Below are positions 1-6,978 of a DNA stretch of 8,853 bases, piece after piece (the stretch's first letter is position 1; every line of letters starts with the position of its first letter). The notes below the pieces were generated by a model. The model ran no database searches and was not told the DNA's origin. It saw only the letters and a program-made list of their open reading frames with translations. The position numbers and the translations under genes are program-made. This DNA comes from an uncultured Oscillospiraceae bacterium (GTDB lineage: Bacteria; Bacillota; Clostridia; Oscillospirales; Oscillospiraceae), in the NCBI GenBank assembly GCA_934659445.1, contig CAKUHV010000075.1, positions 1 to 8,853 on the forward strand, in the 5' to 3' direction.

Positions 1-150
1 AACCCGCTCCGCTGGGCTTTTGTGGGGGCCCCATTTGGTTCGTTTTATGCATCATGTAGGGCCCGATGCCTCATCGGGCCGAACCCCCGTGCGTAGGGCG
101 CGACGACCCGGCGCGCCGCCAAACGTCGGGCGGGAGGGTATAAAACCCGA
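1..150. repeat. Intergenic repeat block downstream of the CBS-domain gene
   Basis: No gene is supported here. Positions 1-36 match 4987-5022 at 33 of 36 bases and contain a CCCGC...GCTGGG hairpin followed by CTTTT on the plus strand; the minus-strand reading also ends in a short T run, so either strand could terminate. Positions 60-80 form a perfect 9-bp stem (GGCCCGATG / CATCGGGCC) with a CCT loop, related to the hairpin at 2851-2872 in the opposite orientation. Positions 95-150 are GC-rich and include GGCGCGCC at 111-118. The block probably carries the 3' end signals of the CBS gene. The overlapping plus-strand open frame is low-complexity and not credible. Confidence 0.6.
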
Positions 151-579
151 TCACCGGAACACCACGTTTTCCGAGATCTCGCTCAGGGCCCGGGCGGCCT
201 CCATATCATACCGGCCGCAGCGGGCCAGGTCGGACAGAGTGAGGATGCCCACCACCCGGCCCTTCTCTACCACCGGCAGGCGGCGCACCTGCTGCTGGGC
301 CATGAGGGCCCCCGCCTGAAGGCAGTCCATATCCGGGCTGGTGTAGGCGCAGGCGCGGGACATGATGTCCCGCACGGGGGTCTGGGCCGGGTCGTCCTCC
401 GGGGCGATGCACCGCAGGATGATGTCCCGGTCGGTGACCATCCCCCGCAGCCGCCCGTCCCGGCTGCACACGGGCAGGGCCCCCACGTTGTGCCGGGACA
501 GCAGCCGGGCGGCCAGAGCCGCCGAGGAGCCGGGCTCCACCGTCACCACGCCCGAGGTCATCAGCTCCTTTACCAACAT
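151..579 (-). CDS. Two-CBS-domain protein
   Basis: This 142-residue protein is almost entirely a pair of CBS domains (a Bateman module), the small cytosolic fold that binds adenosyl ligands such as AMP, ATP or SAM and reports energy or nucleotide state. CBS1 covers about residues 1-60 (VGALPV, then MVTDRDI) and CBS2 about 68-125 (VRRLPVVEKG, then ILTLSDLA). Each has the G-h-h-T/S-x-x-D ribose/phosphate motif, so ligand binding looks intact. No catalytic or DNA-binding domain is attached, as in stand-alone YhcV-like proteins, so its partner is unknown. The ATG has an AAGGCGGTG Shine-Dalgarno, one mismatch from AAGGAGGTG, about 5 bases upstream. It is transcribed divergently from spoIIP; a sporulation role is only suggested by that neighbour. 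Family call firm, function open. Confidence 0.9.
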   Translation of the reverse strand: MLVKELMTSGVVTVEPGSSAALAARLLSRHNVGALPVCSRDGRLRGMVTDRDIILRCIAPEDDPAQTPVRDIMSRACAYTSPDMDCLQAGALMAQQQVRRLPVVEKGRVVGILTLSDLARCGRYDMEAARALSEISENVVFR

Positions 580-630
580 AAAACCACCGCCTTTTCGTTC
601 CTGCCCCTATCCTGCCCCGGCCTGCGGCCG

Positions 631-636
631 ATTATA
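631..636 (-). promoter_or_regulatory. Perfect -10 hexamer for the CBS gene
   Basis: On the minus strand this reads TATAAT, about 50 bases before the CBS start codon. No good -35 lies 16-18 bases upstream (that DNA is GC-rich), so this is either a weak sigma-A promoter or one needing an activator. It lies just beside the proposed sigma-E promoter of spoIIP on the other strand. Confidence 0.45.
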
Positions 637-638
637 CG

Positions 639-668
639 GGCATATCCCGCCGCCCCGGGGCATAGAGT
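639..668 (+). promoter_or_regulatory. Sigma-E-like promoter for spoIIP
   Basis: GGCATATC at 639-646 and CATAGAGT at 661-668 are separated by 14 bases. This fits the mother-cell sigma-E pattern (about GTCATATT, 13-15 bases, CATACAAT) with two mismatches in each box. spoIIP is a known sigma-E-dependent gene in Bacillus, so pattern and context agree. A start about 7 bases downstream gives a short leader holding the GAGGGGG ribosome binding site. Inferred from consensus only. Confidence 0.6.
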
Positions 669-699
669 GGCATGATCCTGCAAAAGAGGGGGCGGTGCG

Positions 700-1824
700 T
701 TGAAGGAAAACGGGGACAGGCTGCTCCGGGCGGTGCGCCGGGGCGTGGGGCTGGCGGTGTGCGCGGTGCTGGTGTGGATGGCGGCGGTCACAGCCGATCC
801 GGCGGCGGTGGAAAGCGCCCTGGGCGGCGGGGAGGAACGTGCAGCGGTGGCCCTTCTGGCGGGGCAGACCCGGGTGCCGCCAGCGGAGGGGCAGGAGGGT
901 GCGCTGGAGCTGCTGCTCCGGCACGTCCCCCTTCTGGCCCGGGGGCGCGGGCTCATCCTGCCCGGAGAGGCCAACGGGGAGGTCCCACAGACCGGGCAGT
1001 CCATAGAGGAGCACGACGACGATACGGACCAGCCCCAGCTTCAGCCCCCGGTGGGGGAGGACGGTGTTGTGGAGCTGACGGCGCAGGGGAAGGAGGGCAG
1101 CCAGTATCTGTCCCGGGACGGGCTGTATCTCTATAACCGCAGCAAGCTGGAGCTGACTCCGGCGGTGCTGGACGAGGGCAAGGTGGACTTTACCCTTGGG
1201 GAGGGCCCCCAGATCCTGATCTATCACACCCACGGCAGCGAGGCCTATACCCAGAGCGACGGCCAGACCTATACCCAGAGCGACCCCTACCGCACCACCG
1301 ACTGTACCCGCAATGTGGTCCGGGTGGGGGAGGAGATGGCCCGGATCTTCCGCAGCTACGGCTTTCAGGTGATCCATGACACGGAGCTGTACGACTACCC
1401 CGCCTACAGCGGGGCCTATGAGCGCTCCGGGGCGGCGGTGCGCCGGTGGTTGGAGGAGTATCCCACCATCCGGCTGACTCTGGACGTACACCGGGACGCG
1501 CTGGTGGGCAGCGACGGGGCTGTCTATAAGCTCATCAGTCAGGAAAACGGCCGCCGGGCGGCCCAGGTGATGCTGGTGGTGGGCACGGGGCACGAGGGCT
1601 GGAGGGACAATCTGGCCCTGGGAGTGCGCGTCCAGCGGGAGCTGCTGGCGGACTATGTGACCCTGGCCCGGCCGGTGGTGCTGCGCAGCGGAAAGTACAA
1701 TCAGGACTGTCTGCCCGGCAGCCTGCTGGTGGAGGTGGGGGGACACGGGAATACCCTCACCGAGGCGCTGGACGGGGCGCGGCTGTTCGCCGTCAGCGCC
1801 GCCCAGGTGTTCTCCGGCCTTTGA
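700..1824 (+). CDS. spoIIP: Stage II sporulation protein P, engulfment peptidoglycan hydrolase
   Basis: SpoIIP is the amidase/endopeptidase that, with SpoIID and SpoIIM (DMP complex), degrades septal peptidoglycan so the mother-cell membrane can engulf the forespore. The 374-residue product has a short basic N-terminus, one membrane segment at about residues 13-30, a variable acidic linker (about 40-165) and the SpoIIP domain from about 168 to the end. Diagnostic motifs are YHTHGSEAY (H176, H178), LDVHRDAL (H264) and VEVGGHGNT (E345), matching the metal/catalytic His-His-Glu positions known for the family. The start is TTG: an in-frame TGA at 673-675 excludes longer forms, no ATG or GTG lies between, and GAGGGGG sits 7 bases upstream. 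A direct YTQSD repeat at 183-195 follows the first motif. It is transcribed alone; SpoIID and SpoIIM are not in the window. Confidence 0.95.
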   Translation: MKENGDRLLRAVRRGVGLAVCAVLVWMAAVTADPAAVESALGGGEERAAVALLAGQTRVPPAEGQEGALELLLRHVPLLARGRGLILPGEANGEVPQTGQSIEEHDDDTDQPQLQPPVGEDGVVELTAQGKEGSQYLSRDGLYLYNRSKLELTPAVLDEGKVDFTLGEGPQILIYHTHGSEAYTQSDGQTYTQSDPYRTTDCTRNVVRVGEEMARIFRSYGFQVIHDTELYDYPAYSGAYERSGAAVRRWLEEYPTIRLTLDVHRDALVGSDGAVYKLISQENGRRAAQVMLVVGTGHEGWRDNLALGVRVQRELLADYVTLARPVVLRSGKYNQDCLPGSLLVEVGGHGNTLTEALDGARLFAVSAAQVFSGL

Positions 1825-1859
1825 CTGTCGAAAAAGTGGCGAAGCCACTTTTCCGACAG
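1825..1859 (+). terminator. Hairpin abutting the spoIIP stop codon
   Basis: It begins at the base after the spoIIP TGA. A 16-bp stem with one mismatch (CTGTCGAAAAAGTGGC / GCCACTTTTCCGACAG) closes a GAA loop. There is no T tract after the stem, so it may protect the mRNA 3' end or act together with the next hairpin. Confidence 0.5.
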
Positions 1860-1864
1860 GCTCC

Positions 1865-1905
1865 AACAGGCCCCCGGCGCAGCCGCGCCGGGGGCCTGTT
1901 TGTGT
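1865..1905. terminator. Shared intrinsic terminator between spoIIP and the GDPD gene
   Basis: A perfect 16-bp stem (AACAGGCCCCCGGCGC, loop AGCC, then its complement) is followed on the plus strand by TGTGTGTT. It sits between two convergent genes, ending two bases before the TAA region of the GDPD gene, so it probably stops transcription from both sides, better for spoIIP because only that side has a T-containing tail. Confidence 0.8.
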
Positions 1906-1906
1906 G

Positions 1907-2725
1907 TTATGCTCCGTTTTCCTCCGCCCGGGCGTCCCCGTAGTCGGTGAAGATCCCCCGGATGCCCGCGGCCCGGACGGCGTTCTGGGCCTCCAGCCCG
2001 TTGATGGTGTGGACATACAGGGGCACGCCAAGGGCTTTCATCCCCCTGATGTAGCCCTTTACCTCGGACAGGGACCAGTCGAAGACCACCGCCTCGATCT
2101 GCCGGCCCTTAAGGTAGCCGCCCACCCGGACGGGGTCGGCCTTCTCCTTCCATGTCATCAGGTAAAGCGTGATCCAGATGTGAGAAAACCCCGCGTCGTG
2201 CACCGCCTGATACTCCCCCGTGCTGTAGATCTGCACGATGAACTGGTCCCGCAGTTCGGGATACCGCCGGGCGATCAGCCTGGCCGCGTCGGTGCTGCGC
2301 TCCTTCACGTCGGTGACGATCTTCGCGTCGGGGTGCGCCCCCATCCAGTCCGCCAGCGTGTCCAGAGTGAGGGACTCAAAGCCGTACTGGGTGCGCACCT
2401 GCTCAAACTGGGCCAGAGTCAGGCCGTGATAATCGCTGTACCACGCCTGCCAGTCGTGGACGCACACCAGCTGGTCGTCCGTGGTCCAGCAGAAGTCCAG
2501 CTCCAGGGTGCGGTAGCCCTGGGCGTAGGAGTGGTTTAGGGCCTCCAGACTGTTGCTGCCCGCCTGGTCCGCCGGGGTGACGCCCCCGGCGTGAAGGACG
2601 AAGTCGGTGTCGTCGTACAGAAGGGCGGGGGGCGTGGGCTCCGGCTGGGGCTCCGGCGGCGGGGCGGGCATGGCGGCTCCCGCCGCCAGCAGCACGGACA
2701 GGCAGATACAGGCAAGATCTATCAT
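1907..2725 (-). CDS. Exported glycerophosphodiester phosphodiesterase family protein
   Basis: The 272-residue protein has a hydrophobic N-terminus (about 3-18) without a lipobox, then a proline-rich spacer (20-33), so it is probably exported or membrane-anchored. Residues 42-265 form a GDPD/PI-PLC-like TIM barrel: HAGG (H45), NSLEAL (58-63), TLELDF (E75, D77), VCVHDW (H90, D91), VTDVK (138-141) and a closing FTDYGD. GDPD enzymes hydrolyse glycerophosphodiesters to glycerol-3-phosphate and an alcohol. Metal-binding and catalytic positions are present, but the usual HRG signature is HAGG, so the phosphate-contacting arginine is absent; this fits an uncharacterised GDPD subgroup and the substrate may differ. 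The ATG is supported by AAAGGAG 8 bases upstream. It converges on spoIIP and lies downstream of asnS, but a terminator between them argues against one operon. Confidence 0.88.
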   Translation of the reverse strand: MIDLACICLSVLLAAGAAMPAPPPEPQPEPTPPALLYDDTDFVLHAGGVTPADQAGSNSLEALNHSYAQGYRTLELDFCWTTDDQLVCVHDWQAWYSDYHGLTLAQFEQVRTQYGFESLTLDTLADWMGAHPDAKIVTDVKERSTDAARLIARRYPELRDQFIVQIYSTGEYQAVHDAGFSHIWITLYLMTWKEKADPVRVGGYLKGRQIEAVVFDWSLSEVKGYIRGMKALGVPLYVHTINGLEAQNAVRAAGIRGIFTDYGDARAEENGA

Positions 2726-2733
2726 GGGATGTT

Positions 2734-2740
2734 CTCCTTT
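2734..2740 (-). promoter_or_regulatory. Ribosome binding site of the GDPD gene
   Basis: Reads AAAGGAG on the minus strand, 8 bases before the ATG. It fixes the start at 2725 and therefore keeps the signal peptide. I see no convincing -35/-10 pair for this gene between 2741 and 2902. Confidence 0.75.
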
Positions 2741-2779
2741 GGGTCGGATGTGGATGGGACATGGGGGACGCGGCCGTTG

Positions 2780-2880
2780 CAGCTAAGCCTCCCCCACCTA
2801 GGGGGAAGGTGGCCTGCAGGGCCGGATGAGGGGGCGAACGGTGGAACGGCGGGCCGATGAGGACATCGGCCCCTACGGGA
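2780..2880. repeat. Intergenic mosaic repeat with several dyads
   Basis: It contains CCCCCACCTAGGGGG (about 2793-2807), GGCCTGCAGGGCC, and a perfect 9-bp stem GGGCCGATG / CATCGGCCC at 2851-2872 followed by CCTACGG. The stem resembles positions 60-80 in reverse orientation, and the CCCTACGG tail recurs at 4823-4830 and 6792-6799. The style is typical of dispersed repeats between genes in oscillospiral genomes. No protein is supported. Confidence 0.6.
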
Positions 2881-2902
2881 TGCGGATATGTGCCATCCTC
2901 CC

Positions 2903-2939
2903 AAAAACAGGGGCGGGGACAAGCCCCGCCCCCGTTTTT
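2903..2939 (-). terminator. Intrinsic terminator for asnS
   Basis: A 16-bp stem with one mismatched pair and a 5-base loop (ACAAG) has A5/T5 at its base: AAAAACAGGGGCGGGG pairs with CCCCGCCCCCGTTTTT. Read from the asnS strand it ends in GTTTTT, so it is a standard terminator, nearly symmetric and possibly bidirectional. It lies about 230 bases past the asnS stop but only about 12 bases past the duplicated asnS tail at 2955-2993, suggesting it once sat directly behind asnS. Confidence 0.8.
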
Positions 2940-2950
2940 GATTTTCACAA

Positions 2951-2993
2951 AACTTAAAATTCCGCGTTGCCCACCGTTCTCGGATGCAGCTCC
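2951..2993 (-). pseudogene. Second copy of the asnS 3' end
   Basis: Positions 2961-2993 are identical over 33 bases to 3179-3211, the end of asnS. On the minus strand the copy encodes the same tail, [11 protein letters not shown], then GAA TTT TAA where the real gene has GAG TTC TGA: the same residues and a stop with silent differences. There is no start or remaining gene, so it is a remnant, either a duplicated insertion-target end or the leftover tail of an earlier asnS allele. Confidence 0.75.
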
Positions 2994-2994
2994 G

Positions 2995-3120
2995 CCCCAC
3001 AGGCACAGCCTGTGGGGACCCCGATTTGAAATGCGCTTGGCGGAAGTGAATTCCGCCTGCGCAAATTCTCGCTGCGCTGCGAATTTACGGCGCACAGCGC
3101 CGCCCCATCTGCGATGGGGC
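2995..3120. repeat. Array of five consecutive hairpins
   Basis: Five dyads stand nearly end to end: 2995-3017 (10-bp perfect stem, ACA loop), 3033-3062 (GGCGGAA / TTCCGCC inside a GCGC / GCGC stem), 3063-3086 (AAATTC / GAATTT), 3088-3102 (6-bp stem, ACA loop) and 3102-3120 (8-bp stem, TGC loop). It lies between the true asnS stop and the duplicated asnS tail, so it is transcribed in the asnS 3' untranslated region. It resembles a mosaic of small palindromic repeats; no protein is supported. Confidence 0.7.
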
Positions 3121-3171
3121 CCCGACGTGGAGCCAGGGAAGGTGCAAGCCGCGATGCTCCGTTTCCTTTTC

Positions 3172-4566
<1,395 letters not shown>

Positions 4567-4594
4567 ATTGATCCACTCCATTTGCAGTTTGCCC

Positions 4595-4609
4595 CCGCCC
4601 GCCGGGCGG
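4595..4609 (-). promoter_or_regulatory. Hairpin in the asnS leader
   Basis: A perfect 6-bp stem (CCGCCC / GGGCGG) with a 3-base loop lies between the predicted transcription start and the asnS start codons. It may affect mRNA stability or ribosome access. It is too small to be a T-box. Confidence 0.35.
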
Positions 4610-4630
4610 AGGAGTAAAAAGTTACCCTTT

Positions 4631-4658
4631 AGTATAGCAGTTTTTCCGCGGTTTTCAA
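4631..4658 (-). promoter_or_regulatory. Sigma-A promoter of asnS
   Basis: On the minus strand TTGAAA (4653-4658) and TATACT (4631-4636) are separated by 16 bases, with TGC directly before the -10 (extended -10). It lies 65-92 bases upstream of the preferred ATG in an AT-rich patch, giving a leader of roughly 55-60 bases. Five of six positions match consensus in each hexamer. Confidence 0.8.
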
Positions 4659-4661
4659 GGG

Positions 4662-4704
4662 GGACGGCCATTTTCTTCGCCGCCTGCCGTTGAAAAATGA
4701 CCGT
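4662..4704. repeat. Inverted repeat just upstream of the asnS promoter
   Basis: GGACGGCCATTTTC near 4662 and GAAAAATGACCGTCC ending at 4704 are inverted copies, differing by one base and one extra A. It abuts the -35 box and could be an operator or the terminator of something upstream, but no gene is transcribed into it. Role unknown. Confidence 0.4.
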
Positions 4705-4782
4705 CCGCCGGGTTTTGCTGGACGGAATCCGGACGGGAGGATATACTGAGAGTACAAAAGAGAGGAAGGAATCTTCGGTTCC

Positions 4783-5022
4783 CTCTGATGAGGGAGGCTT
4801 GGGGCGGGCGGCCAAAGGCGGCCCCTACGGCATGTAATGTTCCGTAATACCCGTAGGGGCTGCCCCGCGTGGCGGCCCGCGGGCGGATGATATCCGCCCC
4901 TACATCGTCGTCGCAAGCTACGCATCATTCATTTCCGCCGGGGCGGCGAAAATTCATTCGCTCCGCTGCTCCTCCTCTCCCCACAAAACCCGCTTTGCTG
5001 GGCTTTTGCGGGGGCCCCATTT
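4783..5022. repeat. Gene-free repeat block between asnS promoter and LytTR operon
   Basis: From left to right: a small CCCTC / GAGGG hairpin at about 4783-4797; an 81-base element at 4821-4901 that recurs at 6790-6870 with 69 of 81 identities and no gaps, holding CCCTACGG / CCGTAGGGG and GGGCGGAT / ATCCGCCC dyads; a TTTCCGCC / GGCGAAAA dyad near 4940-4957; and the 36-base terminator-like unit at 4987-5022 shared with 1-36. No coding region is supported between 4582 and 5102. Confidence 0.7.
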
Positions 5023-5061
5023 CACTTGTCGGGGGGCATATCATGCGCCCCTCTGGGGGTC

Positions 5062-5082
5062 ATAGGGGGCACAGCCCCCTAT
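5062..5082. repeat. Perfect 9-bp hairpin upstream of the LytTR gene
   Basis: ATAGGGGGC and GCCCCCTAT close an ACA loop, the same triloop as the hairpins at 2995-3017 and 3088-3102. It lies about 50-70 bases before the probable LytTR start, so it may be in the leader or serve as a binding dyad. No convincing sigma-A promoter is visible nearby. Confidence 0.5.
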
Positions 5083-5117
5083 ACACCTAAAAGGGCGGGC
5101 GGGTGGGCTATCTAAAA

Positions 5118-5126
5118 AAGGAGGTG
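5118..5126 (+). promoter_or_regulatory. Strong ribosome binding site that decides the LytTR start
   Basis: AAGGAGGTG is a full match to the anti-Shine-Dalgarno sequence. GGAGG ends 8 bases before the CTG at 5133, the ideal distance. If translation began at the GTG at 5103, this site would be read as codons Lys-Glu-Val inside the protein, a usual sign of an over-extended start. Confidence 0.75.
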
Positions 5127-5132
5127 TTCCCC

Positions 5133-5594
5133 CTGAAGATCCAATTCAAACCGACCCCGGGCCAGCAGGAGCCCGTTCTCACCCTGTCCGCCCAGCGGCT
5201 GACCCCGGAGCTGGAGGCCCTTCTGCGGCGGCTGGAACGGGAGTGTCCCCCTCCCATCTCCGGCTGGCAGGGGGACAGGGTCACCCCTCTGGAGCACCAC
5301 GACCTGCTGCGGTGCTATACCGCCGGCCAGAAGGTGCTGGCCCAGACTCTGGACGGGCAGGAGTACACCCTGCGCCTGCGGCTGTACGAGCTGGAGGAGC
5401 TTCTCTCCCCCTCCCGCTTCGCCCGCATCTCCAACGGAGAGATCGTCAATCTGAAGGCGGTGACCGCCCTGGACCTGTCCCTCACGGGCACCATTCAGAT
5501 GACCCTCACCGGGGGCGTGGTCACCTACGTCTCCCGGCGGTATGTGAAGAAGATCAAACAGACCCTGAACCTGGAAAGGAGGCGGATGGGATGA
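5133..5594 (+). CDS. LytTR-type DNA-binding transcriptional regulator
   Basis: From the CTG start this is 153 residues. About 50-147 form a LytTR DNA-binding domain: RFARISNGEIVNL (95-107) and TYVSRRYVKKIKQTL (131-145) are the family's best-conserved stretches. The first 50 residues carry no receiver domain, so this is the stand-alone type usually encoded with a DUF3021 membrane protein; such pairs typically control their own operon and are held in check by the membrane partner. No ATG, GTG or TTG is suitably spaced from AAGGAGGTG; CTG at 5133 is, and gives a family-like MKIQF start. The only alternative is GTG at 5103 (163 residues) with a poor ribosome site. The stop overlaps the next ATG (ATGA at 5591-5594), indicating translational coupling. 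Confidence 0.88.
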   Translation: MKIQFKPTPGQQEPVLTLSAQRLTPELEALLRRLERECPPPISGWQGDRVTPLEHHDLLRCYTAGQKVLAQTLDGQEYTLRLRLYELEELLSPSRFARISNGEIVNLKAVTALDLSLTGTIQMTLTGGVVTYVSRRYVKKIKQTLNLERRRMG

Positions 5595-6412
5595 ACCGAT
5601 TTCGACCTTATCTGCGGCCCGCTCTGACCGGCGGCGTCATTGCGGCCGCCGCCCTGTGGCTGCTGTGCTTTTTCATCGCGGGCATCAACCTGTTCGGCGG
5701 ACGCTTCGATCTGGCGGACACCCTCTACCGCATGGACCTGGCCACGGACGAGGCGTATCTGTTCTTCGGCAGCCGCTTCTGGGCGGCGGCCTATCAGGTG
5801 GGCACCGTGTTTTTGCTGGGGGCCGCCGTGGGGATCTCCACCGCCCCCTTTGCCGAGGACGGCCCCACCCTGCTGAAGCGCTCCCTGCTCCACTTCATTC
5901 TCACCGGCCTGCTGGCCGTGGCCGCCGGGTGGTTCGTCTATCCCCCCTATGTGGTGCTGTGCTTCTACATCACCCTGTACGCCCTGATCTGGCTGGGCCG
6001 CTGGGTGGGGTGGTATATGGAGGTGGCCGACCTGCGCGCCCTGCTGGGGCTTTCTCCCGCCCCCTCCCCCCTGAAATGGCGGGAGACCCTGCCCTACCTC
6101 TTCTTCGCCCTGACGGCGGGGATGGCGGTGCCCCTGCTGCTGTCTTTCATCGACGCGCCGGACGTGCCCGTGCTGACCCAGCTGCTGTACCCCTATATAC
6201 TGCTGCCCGTGGCCTGCCTGTGCGCCGGGATCTCTCTGGGGCGGCGCAGCGGCTTCTGCCCCCTGTTCCCCCTGATGTGCGCCCTGTGCTGGCTGCCCAC
6301 GGCGGCGCTGTGGCTGAATGTCTACCCCGTGTTCTATCTGCTGCTGGCCTTTGTCCCCGCCCTGCTGGGCAACCTGCTGGGGGCCTGGGGCCGGGCCAGA
6401 AGGGAGGGCTGA
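5591..6412 (+). CDS. Polytopic membrane protein with DUF3021-like N-terminal half
   Basis: The 273-residue protein has about eight hydrophobic segments: 11-33, 63-83, 98-116, 118-141, 166-186, 197-216, 223-243 and 244-265. The first 145 residues fit the DUF3021 layout of four helices, with LKRSLLHFILTGLL and YALIWLGRW resembling that family's conserved third and fourth helices; DUF3021 proteins are usually about 130-150 residues and encoded with a LytTR regulator, as here. The second half (about 160-273, including YPYILLPVACLCAGISLGRR and GFCPLFPL) is an extra four-helix domain I cannot name. By analogy it may anchor or inhibit the LytTR protein and sense a membrane signal, but this is inference. 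The ATG overlaps the LytTR stop and GGAGG lies 8 bases upstream. Longer reading in this frame antisense or upstream is a shadow of the LytTR gene. Confidence 0.8.
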   Translation: MNRFRPYLRPALTGGVIAAAALWLLCFFIAGINLFGGRFDLADTLYRMDLATDEAYLFFGSRFWAAAYQVGTVFLLGAAVGISTAPFAEDGPTLLKRSLLHFILTGLLAVAAGWFVYPPYVVLCFYITLYALIWLGRWVGWYMEVADLRALLGLSPAPSPLKWRETLPYLFFALTAGMAVPLLLSFIDAPDVPVLTQLLYPYILLPVACLCAGISLGRRSGFCPLFPLMCALCWLPTAALWLNVYPVFYLLLAFVPALLGNLLGAWGRARREG

Positions 6413-6414
6413 AC

Positions 6415-6693
6415 ATGGAGCTGTACCTCTTCTTCGCCGCCGCTCTGCTGCTGCCCTTCAGCGGCCAGCTGGCCCTGCTCCGCCTGAGCCGCCGCCATCC
6501 CCGCCTGCGCTTTGCCCGTTGGCTGCTGCTGGCCATCCCCGCGGTGTTCGTTCTGCTGGCCGCGGGGGCTGTGGGGGAGGGCGGCCTGTTCTCCGGCCTT
6601 GCGGCGTTGTTTTATCTGGCCGACGGCGTGCTGGCGCTGGCGGGGTGGGGGCTGGGCTGGCTGGCGGACCTGATCTGGAGCAGGAGAGGATGA
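6415..6693 (+). CDS. Small hypothetical membrane protein, third gene of the LytTR operon
   Basis: This 92-residue protein starts two bases after the preceding stop, with AGGGAGGG 6 bases before its ATG. It is mostly hydrophobic: segments at about 1-22, 33-52 and 59-86, with a basic loop SRRHPRLRFAR (25-35) and a SRRG end. I do not recognise a family or catalytic residues. The spacing makes co-translation with the eight-helix protein likely, so it may be a subunit or partner of it. It ends before a repeat block with no clear dedicated terminator. Confidence 0.75.
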   Translation: MELYLFFAAALLLPFSGQLALLRLSRRHPRLRFARWLLLAIPAVFVLLAAGAVGEGGLFSGLAALFYLADGVLALAGWGLGWLADLIWSRRG

Positions 6694-6905
6694 CCCCCCG
6701 GTAAGGGGGCAAAGCGGGCGGCGCGATGAGGCCGATTCCCCCTATCAGGGGGAAATGTCCCGAAGGGACAAAAGGGGTAGGGATCATCGGGCCCTACGGC
6801 GTGTAACGTTCGTATTTTCCCGTAGGGGCCGCCCCATGTGGCGGCCCGCGGGCGGATGATATCCGCCCCTGCGGGGACACGGGGGCGGGGCCCCACACCA
6901 CTAAA
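6694..6905. repeat. Repeat block downstream of the LytTR operon
   Basis: Dyads in order: CCCCC / GGGGG at about 6696-6711; a perfect 8-bp stem TTCCCCCT / AGGGGGAA at 6736-6754; GTCCC / GGGAC with a GAA loop at 6757-6769; then the 81-base element at 6790-6870 that is a second copy of 4821-4901. None of the hairpins is followed by a T tract. No coding region is supported. Confidence 0.65.
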
Positions 6906-6940
6906 ATGGGTGGGAGGGTGGGCATAAAAATTTCCCATGA

Positions 6941-6970
6941 TAAAGCCCCCCTTGCGGCAGCAAGGGGGGC
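6941..6970 (-). terminator. Intrinsic terminator of the kinase-like gene
   Basis: A perfect 11-bp stem (GCCCCCCTTGC / GCAAGGGGGGC, 6945-6970) closes a GGCA loop, with TTTATC following on the minus strand, 8 bases past the stop codon at 6979. The plus-strand reading has a weaker T-containing tail, so it may also catch transcripts from the LytTR operon. Confidence 0.8.
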
Positions 6971-6978
6971 ATAGCTGT

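Noticed and set aside
607..2031. Minus-strand open frame of 474 codons antisense to spoIIP
   Set aside because: It crosses the spoIIP gene, both terminator hairpins and the end of the GDPD gene; its composition is that of a shadow frame.
4582..4740. T-box riboswitch controlling asnS
   Set aside because: The predicted leader is only about 55-60 bases and lacks the T-box sequence and the antiterminator/terminator pair.
4715..4747. Plus-strand promoter (TTGCTG ... TATACT) upstream of the LytTR operon
   Set aside because: The spacer is 21 bases, too long, and a repeat block with hairpins separates it from the first gene by over 350 bases.
5035..5068. Sigma-E-like boxes (GGCATATC ... CATAGGGG) before the LytTR gene
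   Set aside because: The spacer is 18 bases, about four longer than the pattern allows, and the second box is poor.
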